Source: an uncultured bacterium
GTDB taxonomy: Bacteria; Verrucomicrobiota; Kiritimatiellia; CAIVKH01
Length of the DNA: 36,140 nucleotides
Reading direction: 5' to 3'
Assembly (NCBI GenBank): GCA_903906425.1
Contig: CAIVKH010000170.1
Span: forward strand, 1 to 36,140
The notes under the pieces are model-generated. The model had not been told where the DNA came from. It saw only the letters and a list, made by a program, of their open reading frames with translations, and ran no database searches. The position numbers and the translations under genes were made by a program. Shown here piece by piece: positions 7,372 through 15,748 of this stretch. Every line of letters begins with the position of its first letter. Position 1 is the stretch's first letter.

Positions 7372-9665
7372 TTCTTTGCCCATTCGCTGTCGGGATAGCG
7401 GCGCTTCAGTTCGTCGATCGCTTTTTGCTTTTCATCGTTTTTATTCTGGTGCGCGAAGGCTTCGGCGGCGCGATAGAGGCATTCGGGCGTGAGTGATTTG
7501 TCGTCGAACAAAACGGCGACGCTCATGAAATAGCGGCTCGCCTCTTCCCATTTGTTCTGCGCGGCGGCGGCAAGGCCGAGGCCGTGGTAGCTGCGCGCGC
7601 GGATGTCGAGCGTCGCATCGGTTCCCGCTTTTTCGGCGGCACGGCCGAAAGAGGCGGTTGCCGAGACATAGTCATTCAGCGCGAGCAGAACCTCGCCGAG
7701 GTGAAGCGATGCTTCGATGGCTTCGCGACCAGCGTTGTTCGTGGACGCGGCGACGGTTTCGAACGCGACGCGCGCACCGGCGTAATTCTTCAGGCCCTGC
7801 CGGGCTAGGCCGGAAATGTACCAGCCGGATTGTTTCAATTGCGGGTCGGTCGCGCGGGCGATGAGGTTCGTCGCGGCTTCATCGGCAGCGGCGAAATCTT
7901 GTTTCGCGATCTGCCAGCGCGCGAGCCAGTCGAGCATCGGATGCGGAATCTTCGGCGACGCCGGCGTGGAGAGCATCGGCTGGAGCATGGCAGCAGCTTC
8001 GTCGTTCTTACCCTGACGCTGCAACACGGCGATGCGGCGAAACTGTAGCGTTTCCTTCAATTCGGCATCGGGTCGGAGCGCGAGCGCGATGGCGTATTGA
8101 TACGCGGCGGGATCGTATTCGCCTGATTTTTCATCGAGCGCGCCGAGCGTGTAGTGCGCCTTTGCGAGCAGCGGACTTTTCGGGCAGAGCTTGACGAACT
8201 GTTCGAGCGTCGCTTTTGCCCCGGCGGTTTTTCCGAGATCAACCTCGGTCTGCGCCTTCGCGAAGAGCGCGTCATCGAGCGCGGGATAATTCGAATAGTC
8301 CTGCGCGAGTGCGGCCCAATCGGCGATGGCTTCGTCTTTCTTCCCGACCTGCAACTGGCAGACCGCGGAAGCGGCGAGTGCATCACCCGCGAGCGCGTGA
8401 TGCGGATAATTTTTCGCGCACAGCCGGTAGGCGGCTGCGGCTTCCGCCGTCTTGCCGTCGTCCTGCAAAAGTTTCGCAAGGCGAAATTGCGCGAGCGGGG
8501 CGCGGTCGCTCTGCGGATATTGCGCGATAATTCTGCCGTAATCAGCGATGGCCGGCGCGGACTGCTTGAGCGCGGCGCGCGATTCGGCGAGCATCCAGAG
8601 AACATCAATGCCAGCGACGTTGGTGGGTGAGAACGATGGCGCAAACGCGAGAACCTCGGCATGGCGTTTATTTTCGAAAAGGAGGACGGCGCATTCATAT
8701 GCCGCAGCCGGGGCCAGCGGGCTTGACGGATTCTTTTGCACCAAGAACGAGTAATCCGCGACGGCCGCATCGGTCTGTTTGAGCTGCCGTTCGCAGTTGG
8801 CCTTGACGTAGAGCCATTCGGCGCGCTGCGCCTCGGGCGCTGTCGCGACATTCGCCGCGGTGATTTGCAGCGCGGCGGGATAGCGCGCGGCGTTGTGGTA
8901 CGCCCACGCGAAAGCGAGCTGGTTGCTGACGACGCGCTCATCTTTCGGATAGGTCGCGAGCAGTTTCGTGTAGGCGTCGGCGCTGGCGGCGTAGCTGCGC
9001 TGGCGGAATTCGAGGTCGCCGAGTTTGAAGAGCGCCTCGGCACCGACGCGCGGCGAAGCGGCCTGCGCGGCGGCGCGCGTGTACAAATCGCGCGTTTGCG
9101 TGGCCGGCGCGCCGCGGCGTTCCTTCAGTTCGCCGAGCGAAACCGCCGCGAGCGAGAAGAACGGCGACTGCGGATATTTTGTGACGAGTTCGTCGTAGGC
9201 GGCCTCGGCCTCGTTGGTGAGCATGAGGCGGTCCTGCGCGAAACCGTGATAATAAAGCGCGGGAGCGCGGATGTCGTCGGGCGGATTCGCGGCCAGCAGC
9301 GTCCGAAAATAATTCACGGCTTGGATGAATTCGCCGCCGGTGACGTGCATTTCGGCGCGGCGGTATTCGCCGCGGAACCGGAATTCGGATTTCGGAAAAC
9401 GCTGGATCAATTCGCCGTAGGCGGAGTCGGCGACGGATTTGTTGCCGAGCTGCCGCTGGCATTCGCCGAGCCGGAAAAAAACCGCGTCGAGTTTCTCGAC
9501 GGCGGAGTTGGTCATCAGGCTCAGATATTCTTTGCTCGCCAGATCGAAGAGGCCGCGGGAATAGAGGCCGTCGGCAAACTGCATTTGTTCGTTCGCGTCG
9601 AGGGCGCGGGCCGGCAGCGCCGCGATGAAGAGAAGACAGAGGACGGCGGTCAGCGGACGGAACAA
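7368..9665 (-). CDS. Secreted tetratricopeptide-repeat protein, about 765 aa
   Basis: The chain is built from TPR-like helical pairs almost throughout (for example AYDELVTKYPQSPFFSLA and AYTKLLATYPKDERVVSNQ), about 15 or more repeats. I place the start at TTG 9665, because the codons after it give a good signal peptide (FRPLTAVLCLLFIAALPARA). The frame upstream of this point runs through the phased palindromes into the antisense of exbD and looks non-coding. A GGAAA lies 9 bp before the TTG and belongs to the palindrome, so the repeat may supply the ribosome binding site. The gene sits after exbB and exbD, a common layout in Verrucomicrobia and Planctomycetes. The protein is probably a periplasmic or outer-membrane scaffold driven by the ExbBD motor, functionally like YbgF/TolB partners. 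The start is uncertain. Confidence 0.82.
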   Translation of the reverse strand: MFRPLTAVLCLLFIAALPARALDANEQMQFADGLYSRGLFDLASKEYLSLMTNSAVEKLDAVFFRLGECQRQLGNKSVADSAYGELIQRFPKSEFRFRGEYRRAEMHVTGGEFIQAVNYFRTLLAANPPDDIRAPALYYHGFAQDRLMLTNEAEAAYDELVTKYPQSPFFSLAAVSLGELKERRGAPATQTRDLYTRAAAQAASPRVGAEALFKLGDLEFRQRSYAASADAYTKLLATYPKDERVVSNQLAFAWAYHNAARYPAALQITAANVATAPEAQRAEWLYVKANCERQLKQTDAAVADYSFLVQKNPSSPLAPAAAYECAVLLFENKRHAEVLAFAPSFSPTNVAGIDVLWMLAESRAALKQSAPAIADYGRIIAQYPQSDRAPLAQFRLAKLLQDDGKTAEAAAAYRLCAKNYPHHALAGDALAASAVCQLQVGKKDEAIADWAALAQDYSNYPALDDALFAKAQTEVDLGKTAGAKATLEQFVKLCPKSPLLAKAHYTLGALDEKSGEYDPAAYQYAIALALRPDAELKETLQFRRIAVLQRQGKNDEAAAMLQPMLSTPASPKIPHPMLDWLARWQIAKQDFAAADEAATNLIARATDPQLKQSGWYISGLARQGLKNYAGARVAFETVAASTNNAGREAIEASLHLGEVLLALNDYVSATASFGRAAEKAGTDATLDIRARSYHGLGLAAAAQNKWEEASRYFMSVAVLFDDKSLTPECLYRAAEAFAHQNKNDEKQKAIDELKRRYPDSEWAKK

Positions 9666-9673
9666 ATCGCAAT

Positions 9674-9720
9674 TTCCAATGATTGGAACTTGCGGGCACG
9701 GAAATTTCCAATGATTGGAA
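9674..9720. repeat. Phased palindrome locus 4: two perfect units, centres 9681 and 9713
   Basis: Two perfect TTCCAATGATTGGAA copies lie 32 bp apart (9674-9688 and 9706-9720) in the 80-bp gap between exbD and the TPR gene, inside what looks like one transcription unit on the - strand. The left copy ends 8 bp from the proposed TTG start of the TPR gene. Confidence 0.95.
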
Positions 9721-9745
9721 ATTCTGTTTTTTCGCGGCGCGGTGC

Positions 9746-10165
9746 TCACGTGGATTCGGGGATTCCGGTGGCGAAGGAGATGTTCCAGATGTCGGCCTTG
9801 CGGCAGAGGTCGAGGACGTGGATGACGTGCTCGTAAGCGGTGGCCTTGTCGGCGCGGATGATGACAGGCTGGCCGGGCCACAGCGCGGCGAGGCGCTTGA
9901 GCAGCGAGGCGAACGCGGGGTCGTCGAGCGTGCGGCCGTTGACGACGACGCTGCCGTCCTTGACGACGTTGATGATGATCTCGCCTTCAAGCCGGTGCGG
10001 CGCGGTGCCGGTCTGCGCGGTGGGAATCGCGATGCTGATTTCGTTTTCCCACGCGGAATAGACGGAGGTGAGCAGGAAGAACGCGAGCAACTGGAAGACC
10101 ACGTCGAGCATTGGCGCGACTTGGAAACCGACGGGGTCGGCGCGAAATCGTGGGCGGAATTTCAT
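9746..10165 (-). CDS. exbD: ExbD/TolR-type biopolymer transport protein, 139 aa
   Basis: There is a short cytoplasmic N-terminus, then one membrane segment at about 17-36 with the key aspartate in APMLDVVFQLLAFFLL (Asp21). This Asp is the proton-translocating residue of ExbD/TolR/MotB proteins. A periplasmic domain follows with the family's pattern of beta strands (INVVKDGSVVVNG, VIIRADKATAYEHVIHVLD). The length is normal for the family. Its start lies 6 bp after the exbB stop. It should work with ExbB as a proton-driven motor, probably acting on the TPR protein encoded next. Whether the system does TonB-type uptake or Tol-type envelope work cannot be told, because no tonB or tolB is in view. 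Confidence 0.92.
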   Translation of the reverse strand: MKFRPRFRADPVGFQVAPMLDVVFQLLAFFLLTSVYSAWENEISIAIPTAQTGTAPHRLEGEIIINVVKDGSVVVNGRTLDDPAFASLLKRLAALWPGQPVIIRADKATAYEHVIHVLDLCRKADIWNISFATGIPEST

Positions 10166-10171
10166 GGCGGC

Positions 10172-10912
10172 TTAGTGGCGTTCGATTTCGAGGATGAGTT
10201 TTGCGGTGACAACTTCCAGCTCGGCGACGAGCCGTCCGGCGCGGTTGCGAAACACGAAGTAACCGGCCATGGCGGGAATCGCAACGACGAGTCCGGCGCA
10301 GGTCGTGATCAGCGAGAGCGAGACGCCGCCGGCGAGTTCGAGCGGCTTGGCGCGGGCCATGTCGGTGGCGACTACGTTGAAGGCCTTGAGCATGCCCCAG
10401 ACGGTGCCGAGCAAGCCGATCATCGGCGCTATGACGGCGATGTCCTGCAAATACATGGTCTGGTTCTGCATGAGCGTGGCCTGGCGGGCGCCCTCGCCTT
10501 CGATCACTTCGCGCAGCAGAGCGCTGTCGGGCTTGCCGTTGCTGCGGACGGTGTATTCGAGCGCGGGCTCCATGACCGCGGCGATGGCAGACGTGTTGGC
10601 GTGGCAGGCGGCGCGGGCTTCGGAATATTTTCCCTCGCGCAGCAAAGCGGTGAGGCCGGCGACGAATCGCGACGGGATCAGCGCCTCGCGGCGGAGGACG
10701 GCGATGAAGTAGATCACGAAGGCGAGACCGATGATCGAGAGCGCGCTGAGGAAGTACATCAGCACGCCGCCGCGGTCGAAAATCTCCTTCATGGACATGT
10801 CTTTGGTGGCGACGGCCTGCGCGAGCTGCCCGAACGAGTTGTTCGTTTGCGCGTGGGCGGCCATGAGCGCCCAGCACGCAAGGGCTGCCATGAAAATCCA
10901 ACGTTTCTTCAT
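10172..10912 (-). CDS. exbB: MotA/TolQ/ExbB proton channel protein, 246 aa
   Basis: The protein starts with a signal peptide and a short periplasmic part, then a membrane segment at about 50-72. A cytoplasmic region follows, and then the paired C-terminal membrane helices with the family signature IAPMIGLLGTVWGMLKAF and SLITTCAGLVVAIPAMAGY. This is the ExbB subclass with an N-terminal extension, frequent in Planctomycetes and Verrucomicrobia. Its ATG (10912-10910) overlaps the pgsA stop as ATGA, and exbD begins 6 bp after its stop. It forms the inner-membrane pentamer that harvests proton flow with ExbD. Confidence 0.93.
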   Translation of the reverse strand: MKKRWIFMAALACWALMAAHAQTNNSFGQLAQAVATKDMSMKEIFDRGGVLMYFLSALSIIGLAFVIYFIAVLRREALIPSRFVAGLTALLREGKYSEARAACHANTSAIAAVMEPALEYTVRSNGKPDSALLREVIEGEGARQATLMQNQTMYLQDIAVIAPMIGLLGTVWGMLKAFNVVATDMARAKPLELAGGVSLSLITTCAGLVVAIPAMAGYFVFRNRAGRLVAELEVVTAKLILEIERH

Positions 10913-11547
10913 ACGGTTATTCCTCCATCGGACGATCTGCGCCGCGTCATCAATTCGCGGTGCTGGAAAAAATACAAAACGCCGGAGCCGACGGTGATCA
11001 GCGCGACACCGGTGGAAACGCCCAGCGCGATATAGGAAAAGGCCATGTCGAAATCGCTCAGCACTCGCGGATCCACATAACGCATATAGTCATACCGCAC
11101 GGACAGGCCGAGCAGAATGATAATGATCGCGACGATCTGCCAGACCGTCTTGTGTTTGCCCCACTTCCCCGCCGGAATGACATTGCCGCGGCTGGCTGCC
11201 AGCAGCCGCAAGCCCGTCACCAGAAATTCGCGAGAGATGATGACCACGACAATCCACGCGGGAACCAGCGAGCACATTTTTCCGCCCCGCTGAATCTGGA
11301 TGGCGACGAAACTGACGAAGGCTGCCGAGACCATGACCTTGTCGGTCAACGGATCCATGAGCTTGCCGAACGGCGTCGTGAGGTTCTGGCGGCGGGCGAT
11401 GTAGCCGTCGAGATAATCGGTGACGCCGGCGACGGCAAACACGAGCAACGCCAGCGTTTTTGAGAAGGGAAACTCAACTTCCAGCAAAGCCATCATCACC
11501 GCAGCCAGGCCAAGCCGGCTCATCGTCAGCGCATTGGGAAGATTCAT
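10909..11547 (-). CDS. pgsA: CDP-diacylglycerol-glycerol-3-phosphate 3-phosphatidyltransferase, 212 aa
   Basis: The CDP-alcohol phosphotransferase signature DG-x2-AR-x8-G-x3-D-x3-D is complete (LDGYIARR, then FGKLMDPLTD), at about residues 46-68. The starting NLPNALTMSRL is typical of PgsA. Several membrane helices follow. The enzyme makes phosphatidylglycerol phosphate from CDP-diacylglycerol and glycerol-3-phosphate. The next step (pgpA) is encoded about 4 kb away at 15.7 kb. Its start overlaps the rodZ-like gene by ATGA, and its end overlaps exbB by ATGA. Neighbouring rodZ and pgsA are also known from other phyla (ymfM-pgsA in Bacillus). Confidence 0.94.
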   Translation of the reverse strand: MNLPNALTMSRLGLAAVMMALLEVEFPFSKTLALLVFAVAGVTDYLDGYIARRQNLTTPFGKLMDPLTDKVMVSAAFVSFVAIQIQRGGKMCSLVPAWIVVVIISREFLVTGLRLLAASRGNVIPAGKWGKHKTVWQIVAIIIILLGLSVRYDYMRYVDPRVLSDFDMAFSYIALGVSTGVALITVGSGVLYFFQHRELMTRRRSSDGGITV

Positions 11548-12158
11548 GGCTGGCGCGTCCCTCCGGCGTTGACCTCGATGAGGGGTTCGGGCGGATCATG
11601 CATCACGGCCAGCGACGATCGCGCCACCGGACGCTGAACCTCGATGAGGCTGGGCTCGCCGGTCGCGTGATTTTCCCGCACTTCGCGCGGCCAGAATTTA
11701 ATGGCGGCAACGACCAGCGCCATGACGGCAACGATCGCAAAGCCGGCGGCAATTGCGCGCATATTCACCGGTGCCGCGCGCCGGACATTTCCCGGCGGCG
11801 GCGGCGCGGCGCTGTCCGCTTCAATTGCAGAAGCGTTGCCATGCGACGTGGCCGTCGGCAGCGGATGTTCACCCGGCACGGCTTTGATCAGCTTTGCGTC
11901 AACAGGCGCCGGCGGACGCTTCGCGCCGCCGTGAACTTCGTTATATTCCTTGATGAATGGTGCCGCATCGAGGTCGAGAAATTCGCAGTAGCCCTTGATA
12001 AATCCGCGGGCATAGATCGGCGCGGGCATCTTGCTGAAATCGTCGCGCTCCATCCCTTCGATGAGCTGAACCTTGATATGTGTTTTCAAGGCAGCCTGCG
12101 ACGCCGAGACTTTCTTTTTCTCGCGCGCCGCCTTGAACTGTTTTCCCATCGAATCCAT
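11544..12158 (-). CDS. RodZ-like helix-turn-helix membrane protein, 204 aa
   Basis: The N-terminal 85 residues form the HTH_25 domain of RodZ/YmfM proteins (GKQFKAAREKKKVSASQAAL, then IYARGFIKGYCEFLDLD). They are followed by a Pro/Ala-rich linker and one membrane helix at about 133-151 (AIAAGFAIVAVMALVVAAI). A short periplasmic tail has no clear DUF4115 domain, so the protein is shorter than E. coli RodZ. RodZ links MreB to the membrane and the cell-wall machinery. The start at 12158 is the longer of two (MDSM); an ATG at 12149 is also possible. It overlaps pgsA by 4 bp. The ftsK gene upstream is separated by 97 bp that hold a palindrome pair. Confidence 0.85.
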   Translation of the reverse strand: MDSMGKQFKAAREKKKVSASQAALKTHIKVQLIEGMERDDFSKMPAPIYARGFIKGYCEFLDLDAAPFIKEYNEVHGGAKRPPAPVDAKLIKAVPGEHPLPTATSHGNASAIEADSAAPPPPGNVRRAAPVNMRAIAAGFAIVAVMALVVAAIKFWPREVRENHATGEPSLIEVQRPVARSSLAVMHDPPEPLIEVNAGGTRQP

Positions 12159-12205
12159 CGTTCGTCCGTTTCTTCAATCCGAAAAATCGTCGCGCCGTCG
12201 CGTAT

Positions 12206-12252
12206 TTCCAATCATTGGAAATTACGCGGCCCCGGTTTTCCAATCATTGGAA
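12206..12252. repeat. Phased palindrome locus 5: two perfect units, centres 12213 and 12245
   Basis: Two perfect TTCCAATCATTGGAA copies (12206-12220 and 12238-12252) lie 32 bp apart between the end of ftsK (12256) and the start of the rodZ-like gene (12158), both on the - strand. The nearer copy ends 3 bp from the ftsK stop codon. Confidence 0.95.
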
Positions 12253-12255
12253 ATT

Positions 12256-14865
12256 CTATTCCGCATTTTCACCGCCACCATCCAGCTCGTTCGAATTCTG
12301 CGGCACCTCGCCGTCCAGATCGATCAGGATTTCGCGCGGATCGGAGCCTTGGGCCGGGCCCACGATGCCCCGTTCTTCCAGCAAATCCATAATTCGCGCC
12401 GCCCGCGTGTAACCGATTCGCAGCCTCCGCTGCAAGGACGAGGTCGAGGCGCGGCGCGTTTCGCGGATGACCTGCATGGACTGCTCGATCAGCCCGTCGT
12501 CCTCCTCCATGTCCGGCAGGTCAACCTGCTTGCCCTCGATCTTGTCCTTGATGGACGCTTCAAATTCCGGAGCGCCCTGCTGTTTGATGAACTCGATGAT
12601 GCGGCGGTTTTCGTTGTCCGACGTAAAAGTACCCTGCGCGCGAATCAGCTTTCCGCTGCCCGGCGGCAGGAAAAGCATATCGCCTTTTCCGAGCAACTTG
12701 TCCGCGCCGATCGTGTCCAGAATCGTCCGGCTGTCCACCTTCGACGCCACCTGGAATGCGATGCGCGCCGGGAAATTCGCCTTGATCGTTCCGGTGATCA
12801 CGTTCACCGACGGCCGCTGCGTCGCGATGATCAGATGGATGCCAACCGCGCGCGACAACTGCGCGAGCCGCGCGATGGAATTTTCGATCTCCGCCTGCGC
12901 GACCAGCATCAAATCCGCAAGCTCGTCAACGACGATGACGATGTACGGAATGCGATCGGGAATTTTTTCGCCGCCGTCCAATTGCGGCTGCGGTGGAGGC
13001 GGAGGCGGAACTGCGGCGCCCGCGGCCGGCGCGGCGACTTCGGTGCCGGAAAAAAGTTCCGTTTGTTTTGCGATGGGCCGGCTGTTGAAGCCTTTGATGT
13101 TTCGCACGCCAACCTTCGCAAACATCTTGTAGCGCTTTTCCATTTCGTTGATCGCCCAGCGCAAACCGAGCGCAACTTTTTTCGCGTCGGTCACGACCGG
13201 AACGACCAGGTGCGGCAGATTGTTGTAGCTCGCAAATTCCACGATCTTCGGATCCACCAGCATCAGCCGCAACTGCTCCGGCGTCCGCGCCGCGAGCAGC
13301 CCGGTGAGAATAGAATTCATGCAGACGGTCTTGCCGGAGCCCGTCGCGCCCGCGATGAGCAGGTGCGGCATTTCCGCGAGATCGGCGACGAGCACGCGCC
13401 CGCCGACGTCCTTGCCGAGCGCGAGCGGCAGCGACGCTTTTCCACTCTGCCACTCCGGACTTTCGAGAATTTCGCGGAGATAAACCGCCGTCGATTTCAA
13501 ATTCGGAACTTCGATGCCGACGACGCCCTTGCCCGGAATCGGCGCCTGCACGCGGATCGTCTCCGCCTTCATCGCCAGCGCGATGTTGTTGCTCAAGCTC
13601 GTGATTTTTTCCACGCGCACGCCCGGTGCGGGCAGAAGTTGATAGCGCGTGACGACCGGACCGCGTTCGACGTGCGTCATCTCCACTTCGATGCCGAATT
13701 CCGCGAGCGTCTCCTTCAAAATCTGCGAGCCGATATTCAGATCGCCACCAAGATCGCGGCTCGATTCCGGCGGCAGCGGATCGAGAAGATCGAGTCCAGG
13801 AACTTTGTATTCCGGTTTCGGCTGCGGCACCGAGGACGGCGCCGTCGCGGGCGCGCCGGTCGTGAACACCTTCGGTTTTTCAACCGGCTTCGCCTCCTCC
13901 GGTTTTTCGCGCCTCAGTTTCTGGTACATCGCGGAAATTCCGCCGCTCATCGCGACGGCCGGCGCCGCCACGGGGGCCGGCGCTTTCACAATTTCCCGCA
14001 CCGGCTCTTTCGGCGTTTCAACTTTTTGTTTCGCGGGCTTGGCGGCCGGCGAAGGTTTCGCCGGCGGCTCGGGAACTTCGTGTTCGTCCGCGGAAATGAC
14101 CGTCGGCGGAGGCCGCGGCGGCGGAGCGTCCGGCAGCTCGGTCCGCTTCGGCCGGACCGAAACTTTCGGCGGAACGTTGTCCGGCTGCTTGATCACCTCT
14201 TCGAGTTTCCGCCGCTGCTTTGCGACTTCGCGCTCTTCTTCTTCGAGCTGCTGTACGCGATCCATGCGCGTGCGCCGCCATTCGGAATGCCGAGTCCACG
14301 CTGCTCCGATCCATTCGCCCAGCGTGCGCCCCGCGCTCACCGGATGAACATCAATCAGCAGGAATATGCCCGTGGCAAGAATCGTGAGCGATGCGATCGT
14401 TGCGCCGAGGCTGCCGAACCAACTGACAAGCGCGCGGGCCGCGAAGAGATCGCCGATGACGCCACCGGGAAAATCCAGCAGATTCAGCCGCTCGCACGCC
14501 GGCGTCCACAGCGACGGGTGAATCTCCACGATGCTGCAAAGCGACGCGACGATGAACACGAGCCAGACGGCCTTCGGCCACACGACGCCCTCGCGCTTGA
14601 AAAGGCATGCGAATCCGAAATAGGCCAGCGCTACGGGCACCGCATAAGCGCAAATGCCGAAGCCCATCATCGCGATGTAGGCGCCCCACGCGCCGACCGG
14701 GCCAATGAAATTTGCGGGCGGGCGGTTCGGCGGAAATTGAAGCTGGCTGATGTCGCGCCAGTCGTACGACCACAGGCTGCACGCGCCCAGCACGCAAAGT
14801 CCGAGCAAAATCAGCCCGAAAATCTCGCGTGCGCCGCTGCGACTCGTTTCTTTTTTGACAGCCAT
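12256..14865 (-). CDS. ftsK: DNA translocase FtsK/SpoIIIE, 869 aa
   Basis: The N-terminus has about four membrane helices in the first 190 residues. A charged, Pro-rich linker runs to about 390. The motor domain follows, with the alpha-domain motif GKGVVGIEVPN, Walker A AGATGSGKT (about 503-511), Walker B IVVDELADLM, and the RQRPSV-type loop (IIATQRPSVNVITGTIKANF). The C-terminal winged-helix gamma domain, which reads polar KOPS-type sites, is present at about 795-860 (STSSLQRRLRIGYTRAARI). Length and order are normal. The protein pumps chromosome ends across the division septum. It is the first gene of the - strand string that continues to rodZ, pgsA and exbB. A long + strand open frame opposite it is a shadow. 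Confidence 0.96.
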   Translation of the reverse strand: MAVKKETSRSGAREIFGLILLGLCVLGACSLWSYDWRDISQLQFPPNRPPANFIGPVGAWGAYIAMMGFGICAYAVPVALAYFGFACLFKREGVVWPKAVWLVFIVASLCSIVEIHPSLWTPACERLNLLDFPGGVIGDLFAARALVSWFGSLGATIASLTILATGIFLLIDVHPVSAGRTLGEWIGAAWTRHSEWRRTRMDRVQQLEEEEREVAKQRRKLEEVIKQPDNVPPKVSVRPKRTELPDAPPPRPPPTVISADEHEVPEPPAKPSPAAKPAKQKVETPKEPVREIVKAPAPVAAPAVAMSGGISAMYQKLRREKPEEAKPVEKPKVFTTGAPATAPSSVPQPKPEYKVPGLDLLDPLPPESSRDLGGDLNIGSQILKETLAEFGIEVEMTHVERGPVVTRYQLLPAPGVRVEKITSLSNNIALAMKAETIRVQAPIPGKGVVGIEVPNLKSTAVYLREILESPEWQSGKASLPLALGKDVGGRVLVADLAEMPHLLIAGATGSGKTVCMNSILTGLLAARTPEQLRLMLVDPKIVEFASYNNLPHLVVPVVTDAKKVALGLRWAINEMEKRYKMFAKVGVRNIKGFNSRPIAKQTELFSGTEVAAPAAGAAVPPPPPPQPQLDGGEKIPDRIPYIVIVVDELADLMLVAQAEIENSIARLAQLSRAVGIHLIIATQRPSVNVITGTIKANFPARIAFQVASKVDSRTILDTIGADKLLGKGDMLFLPPGSGKLIRAQGTFTSDNENRRIIEFIKQQGAPEFEASIKDKIEGKQVDLPDMEEDDGLIEQSMQVIRETRRASTSSLQRRLRIGYTRAARIMDLLEERGIVGPAQGSDPREILIDLDGEVPQNSNELDGGGENAE

Positions 14866-14920
14866 TCACGCAGCATTATCAGGCACCGCGGCTGCGCGCA
14901 AGCGCGCCGCATAAATTCAG

Positions 14921-14998
14921 TCCCAAGTCCCAAGTTCCAAATTCCAAGTCTTCCGAATCGCAAAGTTGAAATCTGAAATTTGAAAGCTGAAATCTGCG
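14921..14998. repeat. Degenerate AT-rich direct repeats upstream of ftsK
   Basis: The stretch is made of short repeated words: CAAGTCCCAAGTTCCAAATTCCAAG, then two blocks containing CTGAAAT (GAAATCTGAAATTTG and GCTGAAATCTG). It is clearly lower in GC than its surroundings and lies in the 203-bp gap between the divergent ftsK and DUF1648 genes. It may be a decayed spacer repeat. The ftsK promoter should lie in or next to it, but I cannot point to its boxes. Confidence 0.5.
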
Positions 14999-15068
14999 GT
15001 TGTCCGGACTGTCGGCTTTGAAAAAAACGCAGTCGCGTCAGCCGGCGTTTCCGCTTAGATTCACGACC

Positions 15069-15611
15069 ATGAAATCGCTTCTTTTTGCTTTTGGCATTCT
15101 CGCCCTGGCGTGGATCTTTTTCTTTGTCGAGATTTTCAAATGGTATCCGCGCCTGCCCGAGCACGTCGCGACGCACTTCGACTGGGCGGGGCATCCGAAC
15201 GGCTGGATGAGCCGCGCAGCGCACCTGAAGATCCTGATCGCCCTCGGCCTTGGCGCGCCCGTGTTCATCGCGGCGATTTGCTATGCCACGCGCTTCATCC
15301 CCGCCGCGTTCGTCAACATCCCGAACCGCGAATACTGGCTTGCGCCCGAGCGCCGCGCACAAACCAGCACGAAACTTTTCCGCCACGGCATTCTTCTGGC
15401 CGCCATCATGACCGCCTTCATCACCGGCGTTCACCTGCTCATCGTCGGCGCGAATCTGGCCGTCCGCCCCGGCGTCTCGCCCACCGCGGCGGAAACCGTG
15501 TATGCCGATTTTGTCGCGCCCGCCTCGCACGCGCTCATCGGCGCCTTCGTCGTCGCCATCGCCGTCTGGACCGTCGCGCTGGTGCTCGAATTCCGCAGGC
15601 CGAAGCGTTGA
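15069..15611 (+). CDS. DUF1648-type membrane protein, 180 aa
   Basis: The ATG at 15069 gives a first membrane helix at once (SLLFAFGILALAWIFFFVEI). The next segment, LPEHVATHFDWAGHPNGWMSR, matches the DUF1648 motif (P-x2-hP-x-H-a-g-x-G-x-(A/P)-(D/N)) found at the N-terminus of SdpI-like proteins. Three more hydrophobic helices follow at about 55-75, 108-130 and 150-172. SdpI of Bacillus is an immunity and signalling protein, but most DUF1648 proteins have no assigned role. The gene stands alone and is followed by four phased palindromes, then the convergent pgpA gene. Confidence 0.75.
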   Translation: MKSLLFAFGILALAWIFFFVEIFKWYPRLPEHVATHFDWAGHPNGWMSRAAHLKILIALGLGAPVFIAAICYATRFIPAAFVNIPNREYWLAPERRAQTSTKLFRHGILLAAIMTAFITGVHLLIVGANLAVRPGVSPTAAETVYADFVAPASHALIGAFVVAIAVWTVALVLEFRRPKR

Positions 15612-15627
15612 TCTGCCGCGCGGATTT

Positions 15628-15738
15628 TTTCAATGATTGGAAAGTGCGGTCGCGGAAATTTCCAATGATTGGAAACGTGATCGCGGAATTATTCCAATGA
15701 TTGGAAAGTGCGGTTGCGGAAATTTCCAATGATTGGAA
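15628..15738. repeat. Phased palindrome locus 6: four units at exact 32-bp spacing
   Basis: Centres are at 15635, 15667, 15699 and 15731, each exactly 32 bp apart, and all have a central G on the + strand. Copy 1 has TT for the CC-flank (TTTCAATGATTGGAA) and the other three are perfect. Spacers 1 and 3 are almost identical (AGTGCGGTCGCGGAAAT and AGTGCGGTTGCGGAAAT), so a 64-bp two-unit block may have been duplicated. The locus lies between the convergent DUF1648 and pgpA genes. Confidence 0.96.
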
Positions 15739-15748
15739 GCCGGCGGAA

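Noticed and set aside
8736..11035. Open frames on the + strand opposite the TPR, exbD, exbB and pgsA genes
   Set aside because: Shadows of well-supported - strand genes; they read across the palindromes without a domain.
12073..14976. Very long + strand open frame (967 codons) opposite ftsK
   Set aside because: It is Arg/His/Asp-rich, typical of an antisense shadow in GC-rich DNA, and ftsK on the other strand is complete and certain.
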